The notes beneath the pieces are model-generated. The model saw nothing but the letters and a program-made list of their open reading frames with translations. It had not been told where the DNA came from and made no database searches. A stretch of DNA of 64,000 bases from Natronorubrum bangense (GTDB taxonomy: Archaea; Halobacteriota; Halobacteria; Halobacteriales; Natrialbaceae), in the NCBI RefSeq assembly GCF_004799645.1, contig NZ_CP031305.1, forward strand, positions 620,001 to 684,000, read 5' to 3'. The translations under genes and the position numbers were made by a program. Every line of letters begins with the position of its first letter. Within the stretch, counting starts at the first letter, position 1. Below, one piece after another: positions 36,118-45,472 of this stretch.

Positions 36118-36735
36118 CTAGCCGTGATAGTCGATGAACTGATCTGCGCTCTGAGCGAGCCGCTGGGCCGATTGGCCGAAGGAGTCGGCGTGGCGAACGA
36201 TCAGTATGAGCACCGTCTCGGGCCGTTCGACGGTGTAGCCGTCCTCACGTGAGAGGAGCCCAGCAGTCTCGAGTTCACCAGCGTACTTGCTCACCGTCGG
36301 CGGCGAGACGTCGAGTGCAGTCGCGAGGTCACCGGCAGCCATCTCCGGATCGAGTAGTAGTTCAATCAACATGCCACGCGGCGTCTCCCGTCGGAGATAG
36401 CCAAGCGCCTGCTTTTCGAACTCGTCGAATCGATCCGCTGGAACGAATCGCTTGTAATCGCCATCGGGGTACTGTTCGATCGCCTCGAGCTCTTCGAGAC
36501 GGCGCAGATGGTGTTGGGTTTCACCGGTCCCAAGCTGGAGGTCGTCCCGGATTTTCGAGAAATGCGCGCCGGGTGTCGTCGACAGATACCCGACGATCGC
36601 ATCGCGTGCGTCGCTTTCACCGGTATCTGCTGCCGCTGGTTCGGACAGACCCGCAAGCGGTGTTGCGGCACCGAGTGCCGCAAAGCGACGCAGGGTCGCT
36701 CGTTTTTCGTCGTCGACCCCATCAGGATTCGTCAT
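36118..36735 (-). CDS. Winged-helix regulator with Tat-like N-terminus
   Basis: The 205-residue protein has two winged-helix parts. The first (about 42-100) contains PGAHFSKIRDDLQLGTGETQHHLRRLEEL. The second (about 118-170) contains AAGDLATALDVSPPTVSKYAGEL. The two runs are quoted here in full only as far as needed. The N-terminus RATLRRFAALGAATPLAGL looks like a weak Tat or membrane-anchoring signal, which is odd for a DNA-binding protein. It may be anchored inside. It converges on the HAD gene. Confidence 0.78.
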   Translation of the reverse strand: MTNPDGVDDEKRATLRRFAALGAATPLAGLSEPAAADTGESDARDAIVGYLSTTPGAHFSKIRDDLQLGTGETQHHLRRLEELEAIEQYPDGDYKRFVPADRFDEFEKQALGYLRRETPRGMLIELLLDPEMAAGDLATALDVSPPTVSKYAGELETAGLLSREDGYTVERPETVLILIVRHADSFGQSAQRLAQSADQFIDYHG

Positions 36736-36817
36736 GCTATGCGTACCAGCAGAGATGAGACGCGCGGTAAAACAGGTTTCGCTCCGCTTTACTCACCGAA
36801 AACTGACGTTCCGGTTA

Positions 36818-37966
36818 TTATGAGCTTCGGTCGGACTCGGCGCCACCGGCGAACTCCTGGTCCATCTCCTCGATGACTTCGTCCGGATCGGAGATGGTGC
36901 CGGCGTCTTTGCCCTCTTTGATCGCTTGGGCTTCTTTCTCCATCGCCTCGAGATCCATCTCGGCTTCTTCGTCGATCTCGCCGATGATCTCGGCGATGTC
37001 GTCTAAGCCGATCAGTTCGCGGGTCTCGTCGTCGAACTCGAGACTCTCGAGTTGCTGACCATCCTCTTTGACGTCGCTGCCAGAGAGGTGTTTGCCGTAG
37101 CGACCGACCATGGAGGTAAGCTCCTGGGGCATGACGAACGTCGTCGACTCGCTCTGGCCGATCTCAGAGAGTGTCTCCATGCCCTGATCGATGATCGCGC
37201 GTTCGCCCATCGATTCGGCCGAGCGGGCGCGCAGGACGGTCGAAATCGAGTCACCCTGTGCCTCGAGGATCTGGCTCTGTTTCTCACCCTGTGCGCGGAT
37301 GATCTCACTCTGTTTGTCACCTTCTGCCTTTTCAACGGCACTGCGGCGTTCACCCTGTGCCTCGAGAATCATGGCACGGCGTTTGCGCTCTGCGGAGGTC
37401 TGTTGTTCCATCGCGCGCTGGACGTCTTTCGATGGGTTGACTTCACGGACCTCGACGCTCTCGACACGAATTCCCCACTCGTCGGTGGGTTCGTCGAGCT
37501 CCTGGCGGATGCGGGCGTTGATCTCCTGGCGTTTGTTGAGCGTGTCGTCGAGTTCCATGTCACCCAGCACGGCACGCAGGGTCGTCTGGGCGAGGTTGGA
37601 GGTTGCTCGCTTGTAGTCATCGACCTGCAGGAACGCCTTCTTGGCGTCCATCACTTTGATGTAGACGACGGCGTCGGCAGTGACTGGCGAGTTGTCCCGC
37701 GTGATCGCTTCCTGTCGGGGGACGTCGAGCGTCTGTGTTCGCATGTCGAACCGATAGGTGTTCGAGACGAACGGTGGGACGAAGTTGATACCCGGCTCAA
37801 GGAGTTTGCGGTACTCACCGAAGACAGTCAGCGCTCGTTTCTCGTATGCGTCGACGATCTCGATTGCACTGAGCAGTGCAGCGATAACGACGAGAAGGAC
37901 GAGGGCACCGACGAACAGCAGGGCACCACCGGCACCGGTTTGTAGTGGAAGTAGTTCCAGGACCAT
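36818..37966 (-). CDS. SPFH/stomatin-like membrane protein
   Basis: The 382-residue protein has one N-terminal membrane helix (about 15-37), an SPFH domain (about 38-215, with GEYRKLLEPGINFVPPF and TRDNSPVTADAVVYIKV), and a coiled coil rich in Ala, Glu and Gln (about 190-260). A very acidic tail ends at DRSS. Stomatins form membrane scaffolds. It lies just after the nfeD-type gene, its usual partner. Confidence 0.9.
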   Translation of the reverse strand: MVLELLPLQTGAGGALLFVGALVLLVVIAALLSAIEIVDAYEKRALTVFGEYRKLLEPGINFVPPFVSNTYRFDMRTQTLDVPRQEAITRDNSPVTADAVVYIKVMDAKKAFLQVDDYKRATSNLAQTTLRAVLGDMELDDTLNKRQEINARIRQELDEPTDEWGIRVESVEVREVNPSKDVQRAMEQQTSAERKRRAMILEAQGERRSAVEKAEGDKQSEIIRAQGEKQSQILEAQGDSISTVLRARSAESMGERAIIDQGMETLSEIGQSESTTFVMPQELTSMVGRYGKHLSGSDVKEDGQQLESLEFDDETRELIGLDDIAEIIGEIDEEAEMDLEAMEKEAQAIKEGKDAGTISDPDEVIEEMDQEFAGGAESDRSS

Positions 37967-38039
37967 GTTTCGGTCTTACGGCGGTGACGGGAAAAGCGTT
38001 CCCTTGTTTCAACTACATATCGGGCTGATTCCGGCAATC

Positions 38040-38636
38040 TTAGCTCGATTTTTCCGTCTCAGTTTCGGCTTCGGTGTCGGCCGACGACTGCTCGCTGTCC
38101 GTCTCCTCGGCCTGTGCATCGGCTTGTGCGGCCCCTTCTGCGAGTGCGCGATCGATCTCGTCTTCGCCGATTGCACTGAGTGATTCGACGGTGAGGACGT
38201 TTCCACCGCCGGGATCGAGTACGATGATCTCATCGCCCTCTTCGATCGTCCCACTCGTCGAGCGGGCGCTGTAGTACGGTGCAAAGCCACCCTGGTCGAG
38301 TTTGACCTCACCATTTCGGGTCGTTACGGTTTCGGTAACGTACCCCGTCGAGCCAGCGAGGGAACTCGAGTCGGTCGTCTGGGCAGTGCCCTTGCCGCCA
38401 TAGAAGTCGAACTCGTTGTAGACGTACGCCGCCGCAAGCCCGATAGCGAGCGTCAACGCCGCCAACACGAACGGGCTCAGTGGAGACGGAAAGAGCACAC
38501 CGATCAACCCCGCACCGACCAGTGCGACCCCGATAACGATGAGGTGTGCGCCAGGTGAGAGGGCCTCGAGCCCCATCAGTACGAGACCTGCGATCAAGAG
38601 CACGAGGGGCATGTTCTCGAAGAGAAGTTCGAGCAT
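38040..38636 (-). CDS. NfeD family membrane protein
   Basis: The 198-residue protein has three to four N-terminal helices (about 8-76) and a small beta-barrel (OB-like) domain at about 95-152 (GSTGYVTETVTTRNGEVKL, then GDEIIVLD). A Glu/Ala/Ser tail follows. NfeD proteins work with stomatins in membrane organisation. The stomatin gene begins 73 bases downstream, and the DUF7312 gene precedes it. Confidence 0.88.
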   Translation of the reverse strand: MLELLFENMPLVLLIAGLVLMGLEALSPGAHLIVIGVALVGAGLIGVLFPSPLSPFVLAALTLAIGLAAAYVYNEFDFYGGKGTAQTTDSSSLAGSTGYVTETVTTRNGEVKLDQGGFAPYYSARSTSGTIEEGDEIIVLDPGGGNVLTVESLSAIGEDEIDRALAEGAAQADAQAEETDSEQSSADTEAETETEKSS

Positions 38637-38711
38637 GTGCTGAGCTAAGTTCTCACCCGGATTAAAGGTTGCCGAGGTCTCGCATCAGCTCCCGAATACG
38701 CAGTCGATATC

Positions 38712-39119
38712 TCACAGCGGAATCGACACGACTCGGAAGATGACGAGCAACATCGCAACTGCACCGAGGAACACAAAGAGGATGCTCTCGAGTTCGGGAT
38801 CGCCCGGTTCGACCGGCGTCGAACTCGGTTCCGGTCCGTACGGGTCGTCGTCGGCATCGTCAGGTTCGTCGTCGGGTTCGTCGGAGAGATCCAGTGGGAT
38901 TCGATACTCATCGCTGCCGTCACTGCGATCGCTCGGCGAGCGCTCTCCACCAACGCTGATCTTCGCATTGTAGTCCGTTTGCTCGTCGAACTCGCTGTCC
39001 GCCCAGTGATCTGTGACGTCGTCCTGCGCTGTGTCCGAACTGTGGACGTCCGGCGCTCCCGTCGACGACGCATGGGTGCTGTCGTCGTCACCGTCGGCTC
39101 CGGACGGATCATCTGCCAT
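38712..39119 (-). CDS. DUF7312-type acidic protein with C-terminal anchor
   Basis: The 135-residue protein is very acidic (Asp, Ser and Gly rich) up to about residue 110 and ends in one membrane helix (ILFVFLGAVAMLLVIFRVV). EYRIPLDLSDEPDDEPDD lies in the centre. I recall this as the haloarchaeal DUF7312 layout. The soluble part would face the cytoplasm if the tail is an anchor. It precedes nfeD on the same strand and may share its transcript. Confidence 0.72.
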   Translation of the reverse strand: MADDPSGADGDDDSTHASSTGAPDVHSSDTAQDDVTDHWADSEFDEQTDYNAKISVGGERSPSDRSDGSDEYRIPLDLSDEPDDEPDDADDDPYGPEPSSTPVEPGDPELESILFVFLGAVAMLLVIFRVVSIPL

Positions 39120-39207
39120 ATCCAGCCGTAGTCGGTCCGGCATCAAAAACCCGTGGTCCGAGCGTGCGCCTCGAGACAGTGTCGGTCAAGCGGGATCTGT
39201 GGGTTGA

Positions 39208-40965
39208 TCAGGTGCGGTTTGCTCGGTCGCTGATGTCGCCGCCGTAGACGACGCCGCGTTCAGCATCGAGTGTCACGACGTCACTGTTTTCGACCGCAGT
39301 CAGAACGGCCCCGCTGATCATCGGGATCGACATCTCTCTGGCGACGAGCGCCGGATAGCCGGTCAGACCTCGCTGGGCATCGATGATTCCACCGATCCTC
39401 GTCGGGTCGCCCTCGAACTGCTCGTCGAAATCGGCCGGCAGTGAAAGGATGGCTCCGTCGGGGATATCGGTGATGTCACCGTCCGAGAGGTGCACCAGCG
39501 GGCCGGTTGCCCGGCCTTCGACGACGACACGGCCAGTCGTCAGCGCCTCCGCTGCGACGTGGACTTTCATCATGTTCGTCGTGTTCGCTCCCTCGAGTTC
39601 GGTCATCATCCCACAGAGGACGACGACGGTGTCGCCGCTCTCGGCGACACCAGCATCCAGTGCCGCCTGCACGGCCTTCTCGACGACAGCGTCGGCACCT
39701 TGGTCCGAAACGTTCGCGTACAGCGGCGTCACACCCCACGACAGCGCCAACTGGCGGCGAACGCCGTGGCTCTGTGTCGATGCGACGACCGGAACACCGG
39801 GACGGTACTTCGCCGTCTTGAGCGCCGTGTATCCGGATTCCGTCGCGGCCACGACCGCGTCCGCACCAATATCACGCGCGAGGAATCGCGCCGATCGAGC
39901 CAGTGCGTCCGTCCGCGCTTCGCCCGCGGTGGGGACGCGTTGCTCGAGCAACTCGTCGTACTCCTCGGAGTTCTCGACCTGCCGGACGATGCTGTCCATC
40001 GCCTCGACGACGGCAACCGGGTGGTCACCGATCGCGGTCTCGGCCGACAGCATCACGCCATCGGTGCCGTCGAGGACGGCGTTCGCGACGTCCGACGCCT
40101 CCGCCCGCGTTGGTCGACGGGCATGAACCATCGAGTCGAGCATCTCCGTCGCCGTGATCACCGGCGAGCCCGTGTTGCGACACTTGCGGATGATCCGTTT
40201 CTGGATCATCGGGACGTCCTCCATCGGACACTCGACGCCCAGATCGCCCCGGGCGACCATGACCCCGTAGGAGGCATCGATGATCTCATCGAGGTTTTCG
40301 ACTGCACCCGCGCGTTCGATCTTCGCGATCAACGGAATTTCCGCGCCCAGTTCCTCCAAGACCTCGCTGACTTCGTAGACGTCCTCGGCATCGCGGACGA
40401 AACTCGCCGCGACGAAGTCGACCGCTTTCTCGGCGGCCAACTCGAGGTCCTTGCGATCGTCTTCGGTGACGATATCCAGGTCGAGATCGACGCCGGGGAC
40501 GTTCACACCCTTGCGGCCGGCTAACTCGCCACCGGTGTCGACTCGAGCGCGAATCGCATCGCCGTCGTGTTCGAGCACGGTCGTCTCGATCAGCCCGTCA
40601 TCGAGCAGAATTTGGTCACCCGCTTCGACGGCGTCGATCGGCAACGAGAGGCCGACCTGCTCCGACGAGGCCTCCTCACCCTCGACGAATCGGATCTCCG
40701 ACCCCGTCTCGAGGGTGATGGTTTCTCCCTCCGGAAGCGGCGCGGTCCGAACTTCCGGCCCCTGCATGTCGAGCATCACCGCGACGGGTTCGGCTCGGTT
40801 CTCGTCGACAGTGCGGACGCGATCGATCAGGTCGGCTCGGTCCGCACGCGTGCCGTGGCTTGCGTTGAGCCGAGCGACTGACATCCCTGCGTCCGCGAGC
40901 TCCCCGATCGTCTCTCGATCGCTCGAGGCGGGCCCGAGCGTGCAGACGATTTTTGCGTTTCTCAT
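39208..40965 (-). CDS. pyk: Pyruvate kinase with extra C-terminal swivel domain
   Basis: The 585-residue enzyme makes ATP and pyruvate from PEP and ADP. It begins MRNAKIVCTLGPASS and has VARLNASHGT, VDFVAASFVRDA, KIERAGAVENLDEI and GVMVARGDLGVECP, all core motifs. TATEMLDSM marks the active-site end of the barrel. Residues about 485-585 form a PEP-utiliser-like swivel domain, as in Bacillus-type kinases. The usual TSH of that domain reads TGY here, so its histidine is lost. The start at MRNAKIV is preferred to an upstream Met. Confidence 0.95.
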   Translation of the reverse strand: MRNAKIVCTLGPASSDRETIGELADAGMSVARLNASHGTRADRADLIDRVRTVDENRAEPVAVMLDMQGPEVRTAPLPEGETITLETGSEIRFVEGEEASSEQVGLSLPIDAVEAGDQILLDDGLIETTVLEHDGDAIRARVDTGGELAGRKGVNVPGVDLDLDIVTEDDRKDLELAAEKAVDFVAASFVRDAEDVYEVSEVLEELGAEIPLIAKIERAGAVENLDEIIDASYGVMVARGDLGVECPMEDVPMIQKRIIRKCRNTGSPVITATEMLDSMVHARRPTRAEASDVANAVLDGTDGVMLSAETAIGDHPVAVVEAMDSIVRQVENSEEYDELLEQRVPTAGEARTDALARSARFLARDIGADAVVAATESGYTALKTAKYRPGVPVVASTQSHGVRRQLALSWGVTPLYANVSDQGADAVVEKAVQAALDAGVAESGDTVVVLCGMMTELEGANTTNMMKVHVAAEALTTGRVVVEGRATGPLVHLSDGDITDIPDGAILSLPADFDEQFEGDPTRIGGIIDAQRGLTGYPALVAREMSIPMISGAVLTAVENSDVVTLDAERGVVYGGDISDRANRT

Positions 40966-41033
40966 AGCTCGACGTAGCGCAAGCACGGTCAAAAAGATAG
41001 GTGATTAACTCGTGTCTGAGTTGTTTTTTGTGC

Positions 41034-43142
41034 TTACTGAACCTTCTCGCCGATCTCGGCATCCCCGTGGGTCGTCAGCAGGTCAGCCTGATCACCGGCA
41101 GCGAGGATCATCCCGTTCGATTCGACGCCGAACAGCTCCGCTGGCTCCATGTTCGCCAGCAGAATACATGTCTCGCCAGGCAACTCCTCGAGGTCGTGGA
41201 GCTGTTTGATGCCCGCGACGACCTGTCGTGTCTCGAAGCCGATATCGACCTCGAGGCGTGCGAGGTCGTCTGCACCCTCGATTCCTTCGGCCGTCTCGAT
41301 CTGGCCAACGCGGATATCGAGGTCTTGGAAGTCACCGAACCCGATTCGATCCTCGAGGAGTGGCTCGAGGTCGCCCGTGTCTGTCATACTGTCCGATTCG
41401 TCCGCCGCGATGTCGTCGCTTTCGGTTTCGTCTTCGTCTTCGTCACCGTCGTCCGTCGCGGCCTCGACACGGGCCTCGAGTTTTTCGGTGAGTTCCTCGA
41501 CGCGCTCGTCCTCGATCTTTTCGAAGAGTTCGCCGGGTTCCTCGAAGGTTCGGGGCGGGGCCTCGAGAGCGGCTTCGAGGTGAGCGTCGGCGATTGCGCC
41601 GTCTTCGCCGAGTTGCGCCCACAGCAGTTGGGCCTTGTCGGGTGCGATCGGCTCTAAGAGGACGCCGACGGCTTTGGCGATCTGGACACAGTCGCGGATG
41701 ACCTGTGCGGCCCGTTCGGGGTCGTCGTCGGTGAGCTTCCAGGGCTCGTTGCGCTGGATGTACTCGTTGCCAAACTGGGCGAGTCGCGTCGCTGCCTGTC
41801 CGATGCCGCGAAGCGAGTAGTCGTTAGCGCTCTCGCGAACCTCACCGATGGCTCCCTCGATGCGCTCGGCGACGTCGTCGGAGACCTCGGTTTCGGGCGT
41901 GCCCTCGTAGTTACGGTAGGCAAACAGCAGCGAGCGGTACCAGAAGTTGCCGACGGTGCCGACGAGTTCGCCGTTGACCTTCTCCTGGAACGCCTCCCAC
42001 GAGAAGTCGACGTCCTGCTGGAGGCCACCCGTCGTCATCAGATAGTATCGCAGCAGGTCAGGGTGGAACCCTTCCTCGAGGTACTCCTTCGCCCAGATCG
42101 CGCGGTTTCGGCTGGTTGAGAGCCCCTTGCCGTTGATCGTAATGAAGCCGGTGGCAGCGATTCCACGTGGGGCGTTGTAGTCTGCACCCTCGAGCATCGC
42201 CGGCCAGAAGATCGCGTGGTGCTGGATGATGTCTCGGCCGATGAAGTGGACGATATCACCGTCCGCGCGCCAGACGTCCTCCCAGTCGTACTCCTCGGCA
42301 CCGACGCGGTCGGTGTGCTGTTTCGTCGAGGAGATGTACTCGATTGGCGCATCGACCCAAACGTAGAGCACGAGATCGCTTTCCGCGTCACCATCACCGC
42401 TGGGGTAGTTAATTCCCCAGTCCATGTCTCGGGTGATACACCAGTCTTGCAGGCCGTCTTCGATCCACTGACGGGGCTGATTGCGCGCGTTCGAGGTGCC
42501 TTCGAGGTCGTCTAAGAAGTCGGTGAGGTAGTCCGCGAACTCGGAGACTTCGAAGAACTTGTGCGTGCGTTTGCGATACTCGGCCGGGTTCCCGGTGATC
42601 GTACTCGTCGGTTCCTCGACCTCGCCGGGCTCGAGATGGCGCTGACAGCCCTCGTCACACTCGTCGCCGCGGGCTTTCGCCCCGCAGTACGGACAGGTTC
42701 CCTCGACGTAGCGGTCGGGAAGATACTGATCAGCGTCGGGGTCGTAGGCGACCTGAATCTCTTTCTCGTAGATATGACCTTCCTCGTCCAGCGTGCGGAC
42801 GATCTCCTGGGTGGTCTCGACGTTGGTCTCGTCGTGGGTGTGGCCGTAGTTGTCGAAGTCGACGTTGAACTTCGGAAACGTCTCCTTGTACTGTTCGTGC
42901 CAGTCCAGCGCGAAATCCTCGGGATCGACGCCTTCCTTCTCGGCATTGACGGCGACCGGCGTGCCGTGCATGTCCGAGCCACAGACGTACGCCGACTCTT
43001 GGCCCAGCGTCTCGAGTGTGCGATTGAACGCGTCTGCACCGATATACCCCCGCAGGTGACCGATGTGGAGATCACCGTTTGCATACGGCAACCCACAGGT
43101 CACGACCGCGGGCCGGCCTGTCGGAAACTCGTTGTTGCTCAT
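41034..43142 (-). CDS. metG: Methionyl-tRNA synthetase
   Basis: The 702-residue class I synthetase has HIGH at residues 26-29 (GDLHIGHLRGY), a zinc-binding insert with CPYCGAKARGDECDEGCQRH, and the KMSKS equivalent KGLSTSRN near residue 338. An acidic linker (about 555-600, DGDEDEDETESDD) leads to a C-terminal tRNA-binding domain (DLDIRVGQIETAEG to the end), fused as in many archaea. I start at MSNNEFPTGRPAV; the frame upstream lies in a hairpin repeat and is not conserved-looking. Confidence 0.96.
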   Translation of the reverse strand: MSNNEFPTGRPAVVTCGLPYANGDLHIGHLRGYIGADAFNRTLETLGQESAYVCGSDMHGTPVAVNAEKEGVDPEDFALDWHEQYKETFPKFNVDFDNYGHTHDETNVETTQEIVRTLDEEGHIYEKEIQVAYDPDADQYLPDRYVEGTCPYCGAKARGDECDEGCQRHLEPGEVEEPTSTITGNPAEYRKRTHKFFEVSEFADYLTDFLDDLEGTSNARNQPRQWIEDGLQDWCITRDMDWGINYPSGDGDAESDLVLYVWVDAPIEYISSTKQHTDRVGAEEYDWEDVWRADGDIVHFIGRDIIQHHAIFWPAMLEGADYNAPRGIAATGFITINGKGLSTSRNRAIWAKEYLEEGFHPDLLRYYLMTTGGLQQDVDFSWEAFQEKVNGELVGTVGNFWYRSLLFAYRNYEGTPETEVSDDVAERIEGAIGEVRESANDYSLRGIGQAATRLAQFGNEYIQRNEPWKLTDDDPERAAQVIRDCVQIAKAVGVLLEPIAPDKAQLLWAQLGEDGAIADAHLEAALEAPPRTFEEPGELFEKIEDERVEELTEKLEARVEAATDDGDEDEDETESDDIAADESDSMTDTGDLEPLLEDRIGFGDFQDLDIRVGQIETAEGIEGADDLARLEVDIGFETRQVVAGIKQLHDLEELPGETCILLANMEPAELFGVESNGMILAAGDQADLLTTHGDAEIGEKVQ

Positions 43143-43252
43143 ATCTGTGCTGAGTCGGCGGGAGGCGTAAAACCCGCCGGTTTTCGATTGACTGGACGGC
43201 CGTCGGTCGCTGGCGGCGGGTCTCGAGGGACATCGAATCGTTCGACGACGTG

Positions 43253-43341
43253 ACTCATACGGTCTGCTGTCCCGACGGATCGGCGGCACTCCCAGAGCGG
43301 GCCGCGGGTGCAGCAAAACAGACGGAAAGCAGTCCGTCCCA
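43253..43341 (+). repeat. Hairpin repeat family 2, copy 2
   Basis: The ends CTCATACGGTCTGCTGTCC and (reverse) GGACGGACTGCTTTCC are inverted repeats. GGCACTCCC and GCGGGTGC form the inner part. It lies in the 325-base divergent gap between metG and the symporter gene, about 110 bases from the metG start. I see no other feature in that gap. Confidence 0.45.
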
Positions 43342-43466
43342 CGAACGGCGACGCCACCGATGACGCACACGATTTGTGAAAACTCATGTCGACCACATGA
43401 GAAATAGTGGCTTACTCGCCTGGACGATTACGTGAGTTTTTGACACACACACTGGTGCTGCCGAGT

Positions 43467-44834
43467 ATGAGTTCCGTCGATGTCCCTCGTGAACAGTGGG
43501 CTACCCGGATCGGGTTCATCTTCGCTGCCGTCGGGAGCGCAGTCGGCCTCGGGAACATCTGGCGGTTCCCGTTCCAGGTCGGTCAGGAGGGTGGGGCCGC
43601 GTTTCTGTTGATCTACCTGCTCTTTATCCTGCTCATCGGGTTTCCGGCGATGCTCGTCGAGTTCGTCGTCGGTCGGTACACCGAACGGAACCCTGTCGGG
43701 GCCTTGCAGGCGATCGGTAGCGGGCTCTGGCAGTACGTCGGCTGGATCTTCATCGTCACCACGTTCGTCATCCTGTCGTACTACAGCGTCGTCGCCGGCT
43801 GGACGATCCGCTACACCCTCCTCGGGCTTCAAGACGGCTATCTCGCCGACGCTTCCGAGGCAGAAGTTCAGTTCGTCGACCTCGCGACGGGACTCGACGC
43901 GATTGCCTTCCACGCGCTGTTCATGGCGATCGTGGTCGTCATCGTCGCCTACGGGATCCAACACGGGATCGAACTCGCGGTGAAGGTGATGGTCCCGGCG
44001 ATCATCATCATCACGGTTGGGATGGCGATCTACGCGTTTACACTCGAGGGGGCAAGCGAGGCCTACGCCTACTATCTCTCGCCCGAGTGGGGGACGATCA
44101 CCGCTGAGTGGACGAGCATCCTCCCCGCAGCAGCCGGACAGGCGTTTTTCACTCTCTCGCTCGGGATGGGCGTGATGATTACCTACGCCTCCTATCTCGG
44201 TGAAGACCGCAACCTTGCCGAAGACGGCGCGATCATCATCGGCTTCGACACCACAATCGCGTTTATTACCGGGCTGATCGTCTTCCCGATCCTCTTTACC
44301 GCGGGCGTCGATCCAGCCGACCCCGGTGCCGGCGCGATTTTCGTCTCGCTGGCGGCGGCGTTCGGTGACCTCACGCTCGGCTGGCTCATCGGTGCGCTCT
44401 TCTTTGGCACCGTCGCGGTCGCAGCCCTCTCGAGTGCCATCTCGCTGCTCGAGGTCGTCATCTCCTATCTGATCGACGAGCGCGATATCAGCCGCAGGAC
44501 GGCGACGTTCGGCGTCGGTGTCGCACTGTTTCTGCTCGGCATCCCCTCGGCGTCTGACCTCGTCTTGCTCGACCTGTTCGATCTGTTCGCAGACCAGGTC
44601 CTGCTCGTGCTCGGTGGGCTGTTGTTGATGATCCTGATCGGCTGGTCGCTCCCTGACCTCGCCGTCGAGGAACTCGAGCTCGGAATCGGCGACCTCGACT
44701 CGCTCGGGTCGGCCTGGATCTGGGCCGTCAGGATTCCGGTCGTGCTGGTCCTGTTCGTTGCACTCGCACTCGGCGTGCTCGACTACTACGAGTTCCTCAC
44801 CGTCGACTTCGCCGACTGGCTCGGCGACCAGTAG
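43467..44834 (+). CDS. Sodium-dependent transporter, SNF/NSS family
   Basis: The 455-residue protein has about eleven membrane helices. The NSS sodium site is seen in TRIGFIFAAVGSAVGLGNIW (about 13-32) followed by RFPFQVGQEGGAAFL. FFTLSLGMGVMITYASYL in the middle is the helix 6 motif. It would carry an amino acid or a similar solute with sodium. The start MSSVDVPREQW sits close to the first helix, as usual in the family. Confidence 0.92.
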   Translation: MSSVDVPREQWATRIGFIFAAVGSAVGLGNIWRFPFQVGQEGGAAFLLIYLLFILLIGFPAMLVEFVVGRYTERNPVGALQAIGSGLWQYVGWIFIVTTFVILSYYSVVAGWTIRYTLLGLQDGYLADASEAEVQFVDLATGLDAIAFHALFMAIVVVIVAYGIQHGIELAVKVMVPAIIIITVGMAIYAFTLEGASEAYAYYLSPEWGTITAEWTSILPAAAGQAFFTLSLGMGVMITYASYLGEDRNLAEDGAIIIGFDTTIAFITGLIVFPILFTAGVDPADPGAGAIFVSLAAAFGDLTLGWLIGALFFGTVAVAALSSAISLLEVVISYLIDERDISRRTATFGVGVALFLLGIPSASDLVLLDLFDLFADQVLLVLGGLLLMILIGWSLPDLAVEELELGIGDLDSLGSAWIWAVRIPVVLVLFVALALGVLDYYEFLTVDFADWLGDQ

Positions 44835-44847
44835 CCGTCGACCGCCG

Positions 44848-45189
44848 TCAGTCGGCGCCGTTGGCTTCCTCAGCTCCGTCGTGCCATATCGCCGGCAACA
44901 GCTCCATCCGACTGCCGAACAACAGCCCGAGCCCGACGACCAAACAACCGAAGAAGGCGATCAGAAACGCCGCCCCACCGGGGTTGATTACGAGCGCGAC
45001 AGCCGCGCCAACCCACGCCAGCCAGGCGATCGCTTCCCAGGGTCGGCCGTCGTACAGCCGCCAACTCGACAGCGAGAGCGCGAACCCCCCGAGTGCGGCT
45101 GCAACAGCGATCCCCTCCACGACCGCTGACGCTGCGACCAGCGCCACGAACCCGGTGATCGCAACCGCGTCGATCCGATCCATCGTCAT
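44848..45189 (-). CDS. Small membrane protein with four helices
   Basis: The 113-residue protein is mostly hydrophobic, with helices near 8-24, 26-42, 52-70 and 74-94. It ends WHDGAEEANGAD. A Met two codons later (MDRIDAV) is an equal start candidate. It converges on the symporter gene, 13 bases apart. I recognise no family. The roughly 280 bases beyond it, up to 45472, hold nothing I can name. Confidence 0.62.
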   Translation of the reverse strand: MTMDRIDAVAITGFVALVAASAVVEGIAVAAALGGFALSLSSWRLYDGRPWEAIAWLAWVGAAVALVINPGGAAFLIAFFGCLVVGLGLLFGSRMELLPAIWHDGAEEANGAD

Positions 45190-45472
45190 ACTCGAGTCTG
45201 TCAGCGACGCGCCAAACCGCTACCGATTGTTCGTTACGACCCGACCTTTCGCCCGCGGTGGCGCGTGCTGTCGATCGGCCCGGGGTGCTCACGAGTGTCG
45301 ATCGATGACACCGTGCGAGAGATGAGGGATCGAACGGAGTGAGCGAGTCGGATGGGGTGGGTGTGGAAATCCCGAGGAGCCAGTACGAGTAGCGTAGTGA
45401 GTCGTCGGCGAACTGGTGTACACTCGAGCAGCGACAACTGTGCCCAAAATTCAGTCGATCGTCACAACGCAG

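Noticed and set aside
43143..43370. An N-terminal extension of the methionyl-tRNA synthetase
   Set aside because: The added residues are Arg- and Pro-rich, cover a hairpin repeat, and lie before the family's normal start.
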